A DNA stretch of 12,787 bases from assembly GCA_019057775.1 (NCBI GenBank), contig JAHLWT010000087.1, positions 1 to 12,787 of the forward strand, written 5' to 3'. Below the pieces are notes generated by a model. The model worked only from the letters and a program-made list of their open reading frames with translations. It was not told the DNA's origin and did not search any database. Shown piece after piece: positions 1 through 8,429 of this stretch. Origin of the DNA: Promethearchaeota archaeon (GTDB lineage: Archaea > Asgardarchaeota > Lokiarchaeia > Sigynarchaeales > SOKP01). The translations under genes and the position numbers were made by a program. Each line of letters starts with the position of its first letter. The stretch's first letter is position 1.

Positions 1-1
1 G

Positions 2-308
2 AAATTAAGACTCGTTGCAGTTATGCCAAATTATTTTGTACGTCATAAATATTTTATCAATATATTTATTAAGTTTTTTATTTTCACATCTTAGTAGGTA
101 TAAAATGCATGTGTGGGCAAAATTATTAGAAAGTGATGAAAAAAACATTTCTTATTTTATTAAATTCTTTTTAAAACATGGAACTCGAATATTTATTAAG
201 ATTTTATTTAAAGAACTGTTTGAAAAGGCTGTGTATATTGGCAGTACGAGAGCTACTCCTCCAGAACCATTTACTCCAGAATGGAAAGCAGATTATTATA
301 ATTTCTAA
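2..308 (+). pseudogene. 3' end of an unidentified gene entering from the left, frameshifted
   Basis: Two overlapping open frames read like one protein. The first is open from the left edge (position 2) to a TAG at 92-94 and contains VAVMPNYFVRHKYF. The second is open from 9 to the TAA ending at 308 and continues with SRYKMHVWAKLLESDEKN, finishing in PPEPFTPEWKADYYNF. Dropping one T from the T run at about 75-85 joins them in phase. The product is lysine- and aromatic-rich, with an amphipathic or membrane-proximal stretch; I do not recognise the family. A second-frame reading from the ATG at 102 alone (68 residues) is possible as a small stand-alone gene. The coding character of the last 60 residues is better than that of the overlapping frame 178-378, which I discarded. 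Confidence 0.4.
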
Positions 309-527
309 AGAATTAAAATATGTAATACGATTTAAAAAATTTCTTAAACTTTATATTGATATCAGGAACTTGATTTAGATTCGATATCCAGAGTTTACCA
401 AATTCCGCATTCTGGATTTTAACTTAATCTTCAAGTAACAGCTTTTCAAGAGTTATCGTGCCATTTCTATATTTTTGAGAAACAAACAATTAGCCATTCA
501 AACTATTGTAGTGACATATCCAAAGTT
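309..527. other. Non-coding or strongly decayed interval
   Basis: No intact gene is visible. On the minus strand a short stretch (about 430-490) reads SQKYRNGTITLEKLLLED before a TAA and looks protein-like, but it is too short to assign. The interval also holds the inverted repeat at 386-417 listed separately. Confidence 0.35.
386..417 (+). terminator. Inverted repeat followed by T run
   Basis: ATCCAGA at 386-392 is perfectly matched by TCTGGAT at 411-417, with an 18-nt loop, followed by TTTT. It lies about 80 nt downstream of the plus-strand gene end at 308 and downstream of the minus-strand nuclease remnant, so it could be a transcript-end structure for either. Only seven pairs and a long loop, so chance is a serious alternative. 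Confidence 0.25.
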
Positions 528-960
528 TTAATCCTCTAAATAAGGTTTTAATTTGATTAATACCTCTTTTTCTATCAAAGTAGGATCTTGTCGGTAGTTA
601 CCATCAATAAAATCTAATTGAATTACAGAAAAACCTTTGGACTCTATTTTATTCCTTTTTTCTTTATCTTCTTCTTGTACATGATCGGAAGCGTGAGGAG
701 GTCCATCAACAAATACATAAATCTCGTTTCTATCTTGTTTATAGTAAAAATCCGCAGTGGCGTAAAATTTCGTCTAAAACCATTTTTTCTAATTCAGAAT
801 CACATTTTTCCTTAAGATTTTTTAGTTTTTCTCTCAGATCAAGCTCAGAAACTTCCGAAATTCCTTTAAGTTTACAATCTTTTATTGATTTTTTTCCATC
901 AGAAAGCATTCTTTTTACGGGAATGTCAATTTTATCAGGAGCAAAAAGTTTGCTTTTGAA
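528..960 (-). pseudogene. Decayed C-terminal tail of a PD-(D/E)XK (Vsr/DUF559-like) nuclease, probably helicase-linked
   Basis: Two minus-strand frames together give a recognisable protein tail. The upstream part (960 down to about 765) ends in SELEKMVLDEI, and a one-step shift then gives ATADFYYKQDRNEIYVFVDG, then PPHASDH, and ends in GFSVIQLDFIDG and a TAA at 528-530. The pattern ADFYY-(x)n-VFVDGPPH-(x)n-KR-(x)n-G(F/Y)xVIxLD is typical of the very-short-patch-repair-like nuclease fold found at the ends of large DEAD/DEAH helicases and in restriction-type proteins. The expected segment between LDEI and ATADFYY seems shortened, so a small deletion as well as the frameshift is likely. The frame is cut at a TAA at 961-963 and no helicase part remains in the window. 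A remnant, not a working gene; the family call is by motif only. Confidence 0.6.
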
Positions 961-1029
961 TTACTTATTGGTAGTAATTGGGAATTTGGTATTTTTTATA
1001 ACGGTAAATGTAGGGGATGTGATAAAAAT

Positions 1030-1254
1030 TTGACAGGAAAGAAAATTGATGAAGAAAATTTTAATAAACCTTATATAAGAGCATTTTGGACTGAGAGAGA
1101 AATCAGAATTGGAATTTGGCCGAAAACTATATCAAGATGGTTAGAAGTAACTCCGTTTATTAAAGACTTAGAATTAGAACCTTTAAAAGTACTTTTTATT
1201 CAATCTGCCTATAAGACAATGTTTCCTTCTCATTACTCTTTAAGAAAAGATTAA
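1030..1254 (+). pseudogene. Truncated unidentified protein fragment with a CxxC motif
   Basis: The plus frame is open from 889 and reads as convincing protein from about 961 (GSNWEFGIFYNGKCRGCDKN) to the TAA at 1252-1254. The only usual start in it is the TTG at 1030, which would begin after the CRGC motif, so the real N-terminus is probably missing. The visible part is rich in tryptophan and charged residues (RAFWTEREIRIGIWPKTISR) and ends MFPSHYSLRKD. One CxxC is visible; a partner pair may have been in the lost part. It ends 5 nt before the convergent 1203-residue gene and begins where the nuclease remnant is cut off, which suggests a rearrangement joint near 960. Family not recognised. 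Confidence 0.4.
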
Positions 1255-1259
1255 AAAAT

Positions 1260-4200
1260 TTATTTTTTGATCCTTTTTATCTTTGGGAATGGATTCCTTA
1301 ATTTCCTTAAGTTATTTTTTAATATACGTACATAATTAGAAAACGGATATCCTAATGAATTAAGCTGTTTAAAAAAAGCATTTTTATTGCGTAAAATTTT
1401 ATAATCTTCAATGTGAATTTCAACACTTTCTATTAATGGAAAAAATGTCAATATAAATTTTTTTTTAAAAAACTTATACAATTCATCTTTTTGATACTTA
1501 TCTCTCTTACTTTCTCTATTATACAAATAATTAGTGAAATTAATTAGCTCCTCTATCTTTAATTTATCTATTTTAGAATTAAATACCTCTAATAGCTCTC
1601 TACTATCGAAAATTTTATAATAATAGTAAAATATATCACCAGATGGATTGTCATAAAGAATTGGATTAGTTATTATTTGATTAAAAACTTGTCTTATCTC
1701 ATCTTTACTTTTTTGATTAAAATAACTAATTATAAATGTTTTTAATTCTGTATTGATTTGTAAATTTGGATGGATTAGAATCTCATTTATGAGTTCATCT
1801 TCATTATTTTCGATTAATTCATTGAGTTTGGATCTCCATAATTCAGGATCTAAGTTAAATGCAATATTGTTATCAAATAAGTTATTTAACAATGTAAAGA
1901 CTGCAATAGGTTGATTTACAGACTTAATACGCCTATTTGCTTCAATAATATCTTCTCCAATTTGTTCTATTTCTTGTTGATATTGTTGTCTCATCATTTC
2001 ACTTTCTTGAATTTGAAAGCCCTCTTCTTCATATATCACGACTTTACATGAAGGACATAATTTATATGGAATTAAATCAATATATTCTGGATAAATTATC
2101 GATATATAACATTCTTCCTTTTTCCCTTTGATTTCTACTTCTCTTTTTTTATATTCTTGTTTAGAAGGGATAATCGTCCAATTTTGATTATATTGGGTTA
2201 AATCAATTGTTGCATCTTCGCCACATCGACTACATTTTCCTCTAACTTGTAATTCTTTATTTCCGAAAATGATAGAATAGGATGGATGAACTGGTAATAC
2301 TTTATGAATGAATTGGTCATTTAAATACTTACATATTATTTCTCTTCCATCACTTATAGAGGGGATTGTTGGAGATTTCGTTTTTTCAAAGAGTTCGATA
2401 ATAAATTTAACATAAAGAATTAAAATTATTGCTAATAAATTTTCTTCTCGAAAGTATTCTTTAATTTCTTGTGAAACTCCTGGAAAATGATCTATTGTAT
2501 CGAAGGCAGGAGGTTGATAAGTAACAGCATCTATATTAATAAAATTCTTAATATCCCCGATCGCAACATTCAAGGAAATCGGATAGGAGGTCATGCTAAA
2601 AAGTGTTTTAGTTAGAAAATTGGACTTTATATCATCTGTAAAGAATTCAAAAAATTTTGTAAGTAAATTTTCATAGTTTTCCATTATGGCTGCTAATCCC
2701 CATAACTTATAAGAATCTCTGACCAATGTCTTAATTCGGCTTAAAGAAGTTGCTTGAAAAATAATAAATTTTAAAAATTCTCTCCAAATATCAATAAAAT
2801 CTTTCTCTTTATAATTTTTCTCAAAATCGGCGTTTTTTAAATTTAATTTTTTAATATTTCTAATATTAAAATTATTGACAGTATGATCTATTTTATCATA
2901 ATTTGAGTAAATTATAAAGGGCAAAATCAGTTCTAAATTAATATTTAAGCTATCTAACTTGTTTATCATAAAATCAAAAATAGGTATGAATAAATCTCCA
3001 ATCGTATTGGGATTTTTTGTAGAAAGATAAAAATTTCTAATTAATTTATCGTATTTTATATGCTCTGGAATAAGATCCTTTAGAATATTTTTAAATAATT
3101 GCTCAGAGGCAAGTTCAAATCCATATTCTCCTAAAAATACAAATTTTTTAGAATCGAACTTTTCTAAAATCTTTTTTATCCCTTTTTTATATAAATGTTT
3201 ATCTCCTGTTGGTCTTTTATTAATAGCGCCTAAGTGAGGGATAATTATATCACAATCTTCATAAAATTTAATATATTTATCTAAATATTTGTTAGAACCA
3301 TCAGTATCCCCGAAAAATCCAATAGTATATGATTTTCCCGTCTGATTATTTGTTAAAAAAAATTTCAAACTGATTGAATTCATATATCCACCAATCTCTC
3401 TGTGAAATGCTCTTCCAACTTCAATGTTAATTTGAAAAACATTCTTTTGATTATATTCATATAATTGTATAAAGACCCCAGGTTTTAATTTATTAAATTT
3501 GGTAAAATTTCGGCTGTAAATTTTAAATTGTTTGAATGCTGTACTATTTAAATATACGGTTAATTTATTGGTCTCACTCGTCAACCTTGTTATCAATTTA
3601 ATCAGATTTTCAAAATGATCTGGATGGAAATGGGTAACAAAGATATGACGAATTAATCTTATATCTAGGTTTTTTTCTTTTATAATATCTAAAGTCTTAA
3701 AGCCAGGGTCTATTATAATGATTTCTTGATTGATATTAAAAAAATAACAACCACCGACCAACTCAAAAGAAGATGGATACCATGAATTCCATTGACGACC
3801 TAAGACTAGAAAATTAGTATTATCGGGGAAATTTTCAATTGGATGAGACTTTTTTATAATATTCTCTAATAACTTCTCCCGAGATATTTCACGTTGCTCT
3901 AATTTTTGAACTTTAATTTCATTATCTAAATTAATTATTTTACCGACTTGATTGTCATCAAACTCAAAATTAGGTCGACTTGTATAAATAATCTGATTTC
4001 TTTTAGATAATTTTAATATCTCCTCTTGAATATCATTAAAACCTAATGTTTTATTATGTAACCATAGCTCATCAAGTAATATAACAGAATTTTTTATTTC
4101 ATAATTAAAGAATGCCTTTAGTGCCAAAAGTAAAGAAAGTGATTTATGAATACGTTTATCCTCAGAATAAATATCTACTTTTGATCCTGATCTAAAATAA

Positions 4201-4871
4201 TCTATTATTAATTTTTCGTCATTCTGTAATGAGATTTTTAAAGTTAAATTACTAAAGGATTCAGAAAATTTACTTAAAACAGTCTGCATTTTTTTATTTA
4301 TATTTTCTAAGATTTTTTGTTTCTCTTCACTATTCTTATTCTCAATAAAAAATTTTAGATTGATATCACAGATTTTAAAAATATTATATAAAAATTTATA
4401 AAAACTAGGTCGGGATAAAATTTCCTTAAATATACCTTCCTCTAATAAATGACGACCAAGGTGAAATGTTAAATAACAGATATTTATATTTTTCATTACT
4501 TCATTATAAATATCATCATCCAATTTTTTTTTTGGATATTTTCTTAATTCATAATATTTTTTACCTCCCTTAAAGACTACATAAAAATCATCTTTTATCG
4601 AATCATTTATATCCTTAAAGAACTCCGAGTTCAACTTAAATTTTATCTCAATATCTTCTTTTCGAATTAAAGGATTATTATGAGGAATATCACTTTCTTG
4701 AATAAAATCGTGATTATTAAATAATTTAAAGGTCTCAAATAGATTAGTTTTACCAAAGCTTGAAAGCCCAACTATATTGGAAATATTATTTTGAAATTTA
4801 ACACGTAAATTGCTAAAATTTCGATAATTTGTTAACCTTATATCTTTAATTATAATAGAGTCTTCTGTCAT
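1260..4871 (-). CDS. RecF/SMC-like ATPase fused to a metallo-beta-lactamase domain and a zinc site
   Basis: A single intact 1203-residue protein. Residues 1-330 form a RecF/SMC/OLD-like ABC ATPase: IRLTNYRNFSNL at 11-22, Walker A GLSSFGKT at 35-42, a degenerate signature near 243-252 (KSLSLLLALK), Walker B SVILLDEL at 262-269, then YTSRP at 296-300 where a switch histidine is usual. Residues 350-600 are a metallo-beta-lactamase fold with its full metal set: IIIIDPG (D388), HFHPDH at 414-419, AFH (H490), FFGDTDG (D522) and KHL (H559); IIPHLG at 543-548 and LGEYGFE are extra conserved-looking features. C880/C883 and C939/C942 form a split zinc site. The rest (950-1203) is mainly helical with a short coiled coil near 955-985. 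No signal peptide, so cytoplasmic. It has its own promoter and an ATG placed as expected for a leaderless transcript. Likely nucleic-acid or conflict-related hydrolase switched by ATP; the substrate (nuclease or other MBL reaction) cannot be told from sequence. Confidence 0.9.
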   Translation of the reverse strand: MTEDSIIIKDIRLTNYRNFSNLRVKFQNNISNIVGLSSFGKTNLFETFKLFNNHDFIQESDIPHNNPLIRKEDIEIKFKLNSEFFKDINDSIKDDFYVVFKGGKKYYELRKYPKKKLDDDIYNEVMKNINICYLTFHLGRHLLEEGIFKEILSRPSFYKFLYNIFKICDINLKFFIENKNSEEKQKILENINKKMQTVLSKFSESFSNLTLKISLQNDEKLIIDYFRSGSKVDIYSEDKRIHKSLSLLLALKAFFNYEIKNSVILLDELWLHNKTLGFNDIQEEILKLSKRNQIIYTSRPNFEFDDNQVGKIINLDNEIKVQKLEQREISREKLLENIIKKSHPIENFPDNTNFLVLGRQWNSWYPSSFELVGGCYFFNINQEIIIIDPGFKTLDIIKEKNLDIRLIRHIFVTHFHPDHFENLIKLITRLTSETNKLTVYLNSTAFKQFKIYSRNFTKFNKLKPGVFIQLYEYNQKNVFQINIEVGRAFHREIGGYMNSISLKFFLTNNQTGKSYTIGFFGDTDGSNKYLDKYIKFYEDCDIIIPHLGAINKRPTGDKHLYKKGIKKILEKFDSKKFVFLGEYGFELASEQLFKNILKDLIPEHIKYDKLIRNFYLSTKNPNTIGDLFIPIFDFMINKLDSLNINLELILPFIIYSNYDKIDHTVNNFNIRNIKKLNLKNADFEKNYKEKDFIDIWREFLKFIIFQATSLSRIKTLVRDSYKLWGLAAIMENYENLLTKFFEFFTDDIKSNFLTKTLFSMTSYPISLNVAIGDIKNFINIDAVTYQPPAFDTIDHFPGVSQEIKEYFREENLLAIILILYVKFIIELFEKTKSPTIPSISDGREIICKYLNDQFIHKVLPVHPSYSIIFGNKELQVRGKCSRCGEDATIDLTQYNQNWTIIPSKQEYKKREVEIKGKKEECYISIIYPEYIDLIPYKLCPSCKVVIYEEEGFQIQESEMMRQQYQQEIEQIGEDIIEANRRIKSVNQPIAVFTLLNNLFDNNIAFNLDPELWRSKLNELIENNEDELINEILIHPNLQINTELKTFIISYFNQKSKDEIRQVFNQIITNPILYDNPSGDIFYYYYKIFDSRELLEVFNSKIDKLKIEELINFTNYLYNRESKRDKYQKDELYKFFKKKFILTFFPLIESVEIHIEDYKILRNKNAFFKQLNSLGYPFSNYVRILKNNLRKLRNPFPKIKRIKK

Positions 4872-4891
4872 ATTATAAAAGATCTATAATT

Positions 4892-4901
4892 TATTTAAAT
4901 A
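4892..4901 (-). promoter_or_regulatory. TATA box for the ATPase-MBL gene
   Basis: The minus strand reads GAAGAG then TATTTAAATA, centred about 26 nt before the ATG at 4871. The purine-rich GAAGAG just upstream fits a TFB-recognition (BRE) element. The spacing puts the transcription start at or next to the ATG, so the mRNA is probably leaderless; no Shine-Dalgarno is visible. Confidence 0.55.
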
Positions 4902-5012
4902 CTCTTCTTTAAAGAATTTCTCAAAAATGTACAAATCTATAGGATTAGATATTGTGAATTTTATTATAATTGGTAAACTTTATGACAAATAACAACGAGT
5001 AGCAAAACTAAC

Positions 5013-5993
5013 TTAAACATTTAAAGGGTTGAAATAATAATAAGAACGATCGCTAATGAAGTCCGCTCTTGATGGCAAAAATTCCGTTAATTATTTTAAA
5101 TTTTCGTTTGAATCAATTATCTCTTTAACAATTTTTAAATAACCGAAACCTGATTTATCATAATTAGAAATTATTTGACGGTATTTTTTTAAATCCAGGA
5201 AATGTTATATAATATAAAAGGAATTGATATCTTAAAAAAAAGATTAAGAAGTATAAATTTTCTGATATTCTTCATTATTTAAGAACTGTTTTAATTTTTC
5301 AGCAGCTTAAAAATCGACGTACAATATCCGTATCATTTAAAATCGAGTTAAAAAATTGATTACTTATTAAATAATTCCTTAAATGCAAGAACAGAGTTAT
5401 TCTTAAGAGGTTTGTCTTAAAGATTAAAAGTATTTTTTTAATAATTTTTCAATAATCTTTTGAAGGTTTATAATACTCTTGTTGTTAACCAGATCTGAAA
5501 TTTCTTCTGAAAATTACATTAAGAAATCTTGAACCTTCTCGTTTTTATCCTCAACTTCAGTATTTTCCATACTCAAAGTTTTTTCTTTTATAAGAAGGTT
5601 AATAATAGGATTTAGAATTGTTATATTGTAATCAATCAAATTCTTTCGTACTTTCAAGCATTTTTCTGTTAACTTATATTCTGTTCTATCGTCCCCGGCA
5701 AATTCTCCCTTTTTTGTTTTTTTTAACAAAAGTCCTTGGTCAATAAGTTGGCGATTCTTACTTTGATCATAAGTTAAATCCTTTAAGATAAATTTAGTTT
5801 TATTATGTTTTATGTTATAATCAACACAATTAAATCCCTGAAGAGATATCGCACTGAAAATATCTAGAATTTTAGATTCTTTCCTTAGTTTTTCTCTTTG
5901 ATGTGGTAATAAACTACTATATTTATGTTTATTATCTTAAATAAATAGATGATGGGCTACTTTTACTCTTCCCACAAATTTCCAAATTTTCAT
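5013..5993 (-). pseudogene. Decayed winged-helix-like gene, last of the ATPase operon
   Basis: An ATG at 5991-5993 sits 2 nt after the TAG of the 322-residue partner gene. Its frame meets a TAA at 5937-5939 after 18 codons, then stays open for 140 codons to 5514. That stretch contains QREKLRKESKILDIF and a winged-helix-like core: QSKNRQLIDQGLLL, KKTKKGEF, RTEYKLTEKCLKVRKNL. After a TAA at 5514-5516 the same frame reads on as FSEEISDLVNNKSIINLQK, then protein-like pieces follow in shifting frames: KPLKNNSVLAFKELFNK, NQFFNSILNDTDIVRRFL, AEKLKQFLNNEEYQKIY, and KKYRQIISNYDKSGFGYLK. Together they look like one ancestral protein of roughly 300 residues with several stops and indels. The winged-helix part resembles MarR/ArsR-type DNA binding by pattern only (LTEKG-like wing). 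Probably a former regulator or accessory subunit of the operon, now dead. Confidence 0.5.
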
Positions 5994-5995
5994 TT

Positions 5996-6964
5996 CTAGT
6001 GTCTATCTAATATTTTGTGGAAGATTATTTTATTTTGAAAAAAAGTTACTAGTAATCTAGGTGTTATATCAATCCCAGATAATCGATATTCTTGAAATAT
6101 ATCAAATTGGATAATTGAATTCCTTCTTCCATTTATTACAATATATTCATGATTCAGCTTATGCTTTCTGAATAATGCAGTATTAGGATTTAATATAATA
6201 TGACAAATTACTTCAATAGTTTTGGTTTTAAATAGAATATCTTCGCAATAGAGAAACTCACTAGCCCAAAAATCTCCATTAAATTCATATTCTTTTTCAA
6301 TTTCCTCAAAATTATTTCCAATAAAAATACATAAATTAAGAATCAATTTTATTTTTTGATCCTTAATTGCAAGTTCATCATCTTTAAGAGGAAAAAAATA
6401 TACTAATAAGAAATTAAATAAGAAGTTATATACATCTCTTTCATCTTTAATTAAAAAGGGATTTAAGGACAGATTATCTCCACAATCTTTACAACTAAAA
6501 CTATAATTATCTCTGTCTTGAAAAATACCTAAGAAATAACCAATAAATGATTTATTATGAATTAAAAAATGAGCTAATTTTTGAAAACTAGAATAACAAC
6601 TTGATAGATCTTCACAAAATTCTAAATTTGGTATAATGACACATTGATTATATCCTTCCGTTTTAATCAAATTTAATTTTGGGAATAATTTCTGGAAAAA
6701 TGAAGTAAGTATTTGTGGACGATAACCAATTATAAAATGATAATAGTATTGATAAAAATCTTGCTGTAAATCAGCATTCCAGTATAAATTAAGATTATAT
6801 TCATCAATCAAATTCATAAAATTAATTAGATTAATTACAAGTTTTTCTCTTTGTTCAAGATCTGTAATGTCATCAGTATTTATAAATAGGATTGAAGGAT
6901 CAAAAATTAAATTAGAAATATCTATTCCGCTTAAAGAATATTTAATAGTTTCTGAATTAACCAT
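5996..6964 (-). CDS. 322-residue partner of the AAA ATPase, function unknown
   Basis: The ATG at 6962-6964 overlaps the end of the ATPase gene in ATGGTTAA (8 nt) and has AGGGAG four bases before it, so I prefer it to the in-frame TTG at 6994, which would add 10 residues. The pair is therefore translationally coupled. The protein is hydrophobic, aromatic- and acid-rich, but shows no clear membrane anchor or signal peptide. Counted from the ATG, it has FDPSILFINTDD at 21-32 (a weak PIN-like flavour), CKDC at 158-161, and GRRNSIIQFDIF at 279-290. LSGIDIS (11-17) near the N-terminus is echoed by LSGIDIT (295-301) near the C-terminus. I do not recognise the family. In known two-gene systems built on DUF3696/OLD-type ATPases the second gene is often the effector, so an effector role is a reasonable inference, with no catalytic residue identified. 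Confidence 0.8.
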   Translation of the reverse strand: MVNSETIKYSLSGIDISNLIFDPSILFINTDDITDLEQREKLVINLINFMNLIDEYNLNLYWNADLQQDFYQYYYHFIIGYRPQILTSFFQKLFPKLNLIKTEGYNQCVIIPNLEFCEDLSSCYSSFQKLAHFLIHNKSFIGYFLGIFQDRDNYSFSCKDCGDNLSLNPFLIKDERDVYNFLFNFLLVYFFPLKDDELAIKDQKIKLILNLCIFIGNNFEEIEKEYEFNGDFWASEFLYCEDILFKTKTIEVICHIILNPNTALFRKHKLNHEYIVINGRRNSIIQFDIFQEYRLSGIDITPRLLVTFFQNKIIFHKILDRH

Positions 6965-8429
6965 TTTTCTCCCTAATTTTTTTTGATTTTTCAAAACTAG
7001 CTTTTATTATTTTTTCTTGTTCACTAGCACCTTGGTCAAAAAAATCCTTAGGCCATTTAATTATTCCTTTAATTTCATCAATTCCAATTTCTTCATAAAT
7101 AGAACCCTCTTCAGTGGGTTTAATGAAATAAATTTTTATAAGATCTGAGTCAATCTTATTCTCAATTATTCTCCGAACAAGGCGATAAATTATATGATCA
7201 CTATGAGTTTCTACTAAAATTGTTTTATTGGATTTAGCTAAAGCTACAAAGAAATCAGCCATCTGCATTTGCATTTTAGGATGTAAATGGATTTCCGGTT
7301 GTTCTAAAATTAATGTATCTCCCCTTTCCATTCTTAGCCCTTCTAGTATAATTGGGAAAATTTGACTTATTCCAAAACCACTATCTGCTATATTTACACT
7401 AATCGGAGCGGATTTTGATTTCATATGCATAGATATTATTTCTTTTTGTGGACTAACTTCAAAATTTTTAATACCCAGGATATCTAAATACCAATAAACT
7501 GCTTCCTCTAAACTAGTTCTTTTTTTTAATTCAAAATTATCAGTTTTTAAGTTGTAAAAGAAATGATCTGAGAGCTTTTTCTCCTTTTCATTTAAAAATA
7601 AATAAGCTGAATTCTCTCCTTTAATTCCTATCTCTAATACTTCGTCCTCATATATATATCTTCTTGATGGCTCTTCTCTCAAAGGCCCTAAAAATCGATA
7701 TTTATGAAATATTTCATTCAAAAAAAAATCTATATTTCTAAATATATTTATTGGGGCTTTAATTTCCCTATCTTGAATTAAGGGGTAAAACTGACTAAAT
7801 CCATCAATTCTAATTAATTCTTCCCCTGATATAGTCTTTTTACCTCTATAATTTTTGACGATGTTTTTAAATACTAGTTTATATTGGTCTTTCTTTAAGA
7901 ATTGTAAATTAGCATAGCTACCTTGATATTTTTTATCTTTAAGTTTATTATCCTTAATATTTATCCTAAGATGATCTATTATTATAGGTTTTAAATAAGT
8001 GAATTTACTCTCATCAATTCCTTCTTTTATTTTAATACCTAAAAGAAATTCAAATTTTAAATTTTCGTTTCCATCTATTAATGCTTTAAAATAGTCTTGA
8101 GTTATTAGATTTCTAATTACAAAAACGGGTAGTTTTCTTCTTCCCATTTGGCTTAAATTAACTGTGAATTCAAAATTAAATTCTACGGTCTTTGTTTTAT
8201 CTTTATTAAAAATTATGTTTTCAAAAGTCCCTAATTTTACATATTTACTATTTAAAAGTAGAATATTTCTTTTCTGACTTTCAATAGTTTGTTTTAAAAG
8301 CAAGATACTTTGGATAATAGAACTTTTGCCACAGCTGTTTATCCCACAGAGGATGGTTATTGGTTTTATTTCAAAATCTTCTAATTTTTTAAATGCTTTA
8401 AAATTCTCGAGCGAAATTTTTGAAATCAT
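6957..8429 (-). CDS. DUF3696-type AAA (AAA_15/AAA_21) ATPase
   Basis: 490 residues, full length for the family. It begins ISLENFKAF, has Walker A GINSCGKSS at 29-37 followed by SILLLKQT (41-48), an ABC-like signature region DSGFGISQIFPII (349-361), Walker B TLILEQPEIHLHP (372-384) and the switch histidine in ETHSDH (407-412, H409). The C-terminal WPKDFFDQGASE (459-470) is the usual DUF3696 ending. Such SMC/OLD-related ATPases dimerise on nucleic acid and typically control a partner effector in phage-defence or other conflict systems. The start ATG overlaps the TGA of a small upstream ORF (ATGA), and the partner gene overlaps its end, so it is the core of an operon. Cytoplasmic. The family call is firm; the biological role is inferred from relatives such as Septu PtuA- and Gabija-like ATPases. 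Confidence 0.9.
   Translation of the reverse strand: MISKISLENFKAFKKLEDFEIKPITILCGINSCGKSSIIQSILLLKQTIESQKRNILLLNSKYVKLGTFENIIFNKDKTKTVEFNFEFTVNLSQMGRRKLPVFVIRNLITQDYFKALIDGNENLKFEFLLGIKIKEGIDESKFTYLKPIIIDHLRINIKDNKLKDKKYQGSYANLQFLKKDQYKLVFKNIVKNYRGKKTISGEELIRIDGFSQFYPLIQDREIKAPINIFRNIDFFLNEIFHKYRFLGPLREEPSRRYIYEDEVLEIGIKGENSAYLFLNEKEKKLSDHFFYNLKTDNFELKKRTSLEEAVYWYLDILGIKNFEVSPQKEIISMHMKSKSAPISVNIADSGFGISQIFPIILEGLRMERGDTLILEQPEIHLHPKMQMQMADFFVALAKSNKTILVETHSDHIIYRLVRRIIENKIDSDLIKIYFIKPTEEGSIYEEIGIDEIKGIIKWPKDFFDQGASEQEKIIKASFEKSKKIREKNG

Noticed and set aside
125..145. C-box-like GTGATGA of a C/D box sRNA
   Set aside because: Inside a likely coding stretch, with no D box or paired C'/D' boxes found.
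178..378. Plus-strand ORF of 66 codons with ATG
   Set aside because: It overlaps the better reading frame ending at 308 (PPEPFTPEWKADYY) and has low-complexity Leu/Ile/Lys composition; probably a shadow.
383..392. GATATCCAGA repeated at 9097-9106
   Set aside because: A single 10-base match in 12.8 kb of AT-rich DNA, in unrelated contexts; could be chance and no longer flanking identity was seen.
618..815. Plus-strand ORF of 65 codons with a TTG start
   Set aside because: It is the complement of the better supported minus-strand nuclease remnant (VFVDGPPH frame); its hydrophobic product is an AT-rich shadow.
6965..6994. TTG start 10 codons upstream for the partner gene
   Set aside because: The downstream ATG has AGGGAG at good spacing and a tight 8-nt overlap with the ATPase stop, so it is the more likely start.
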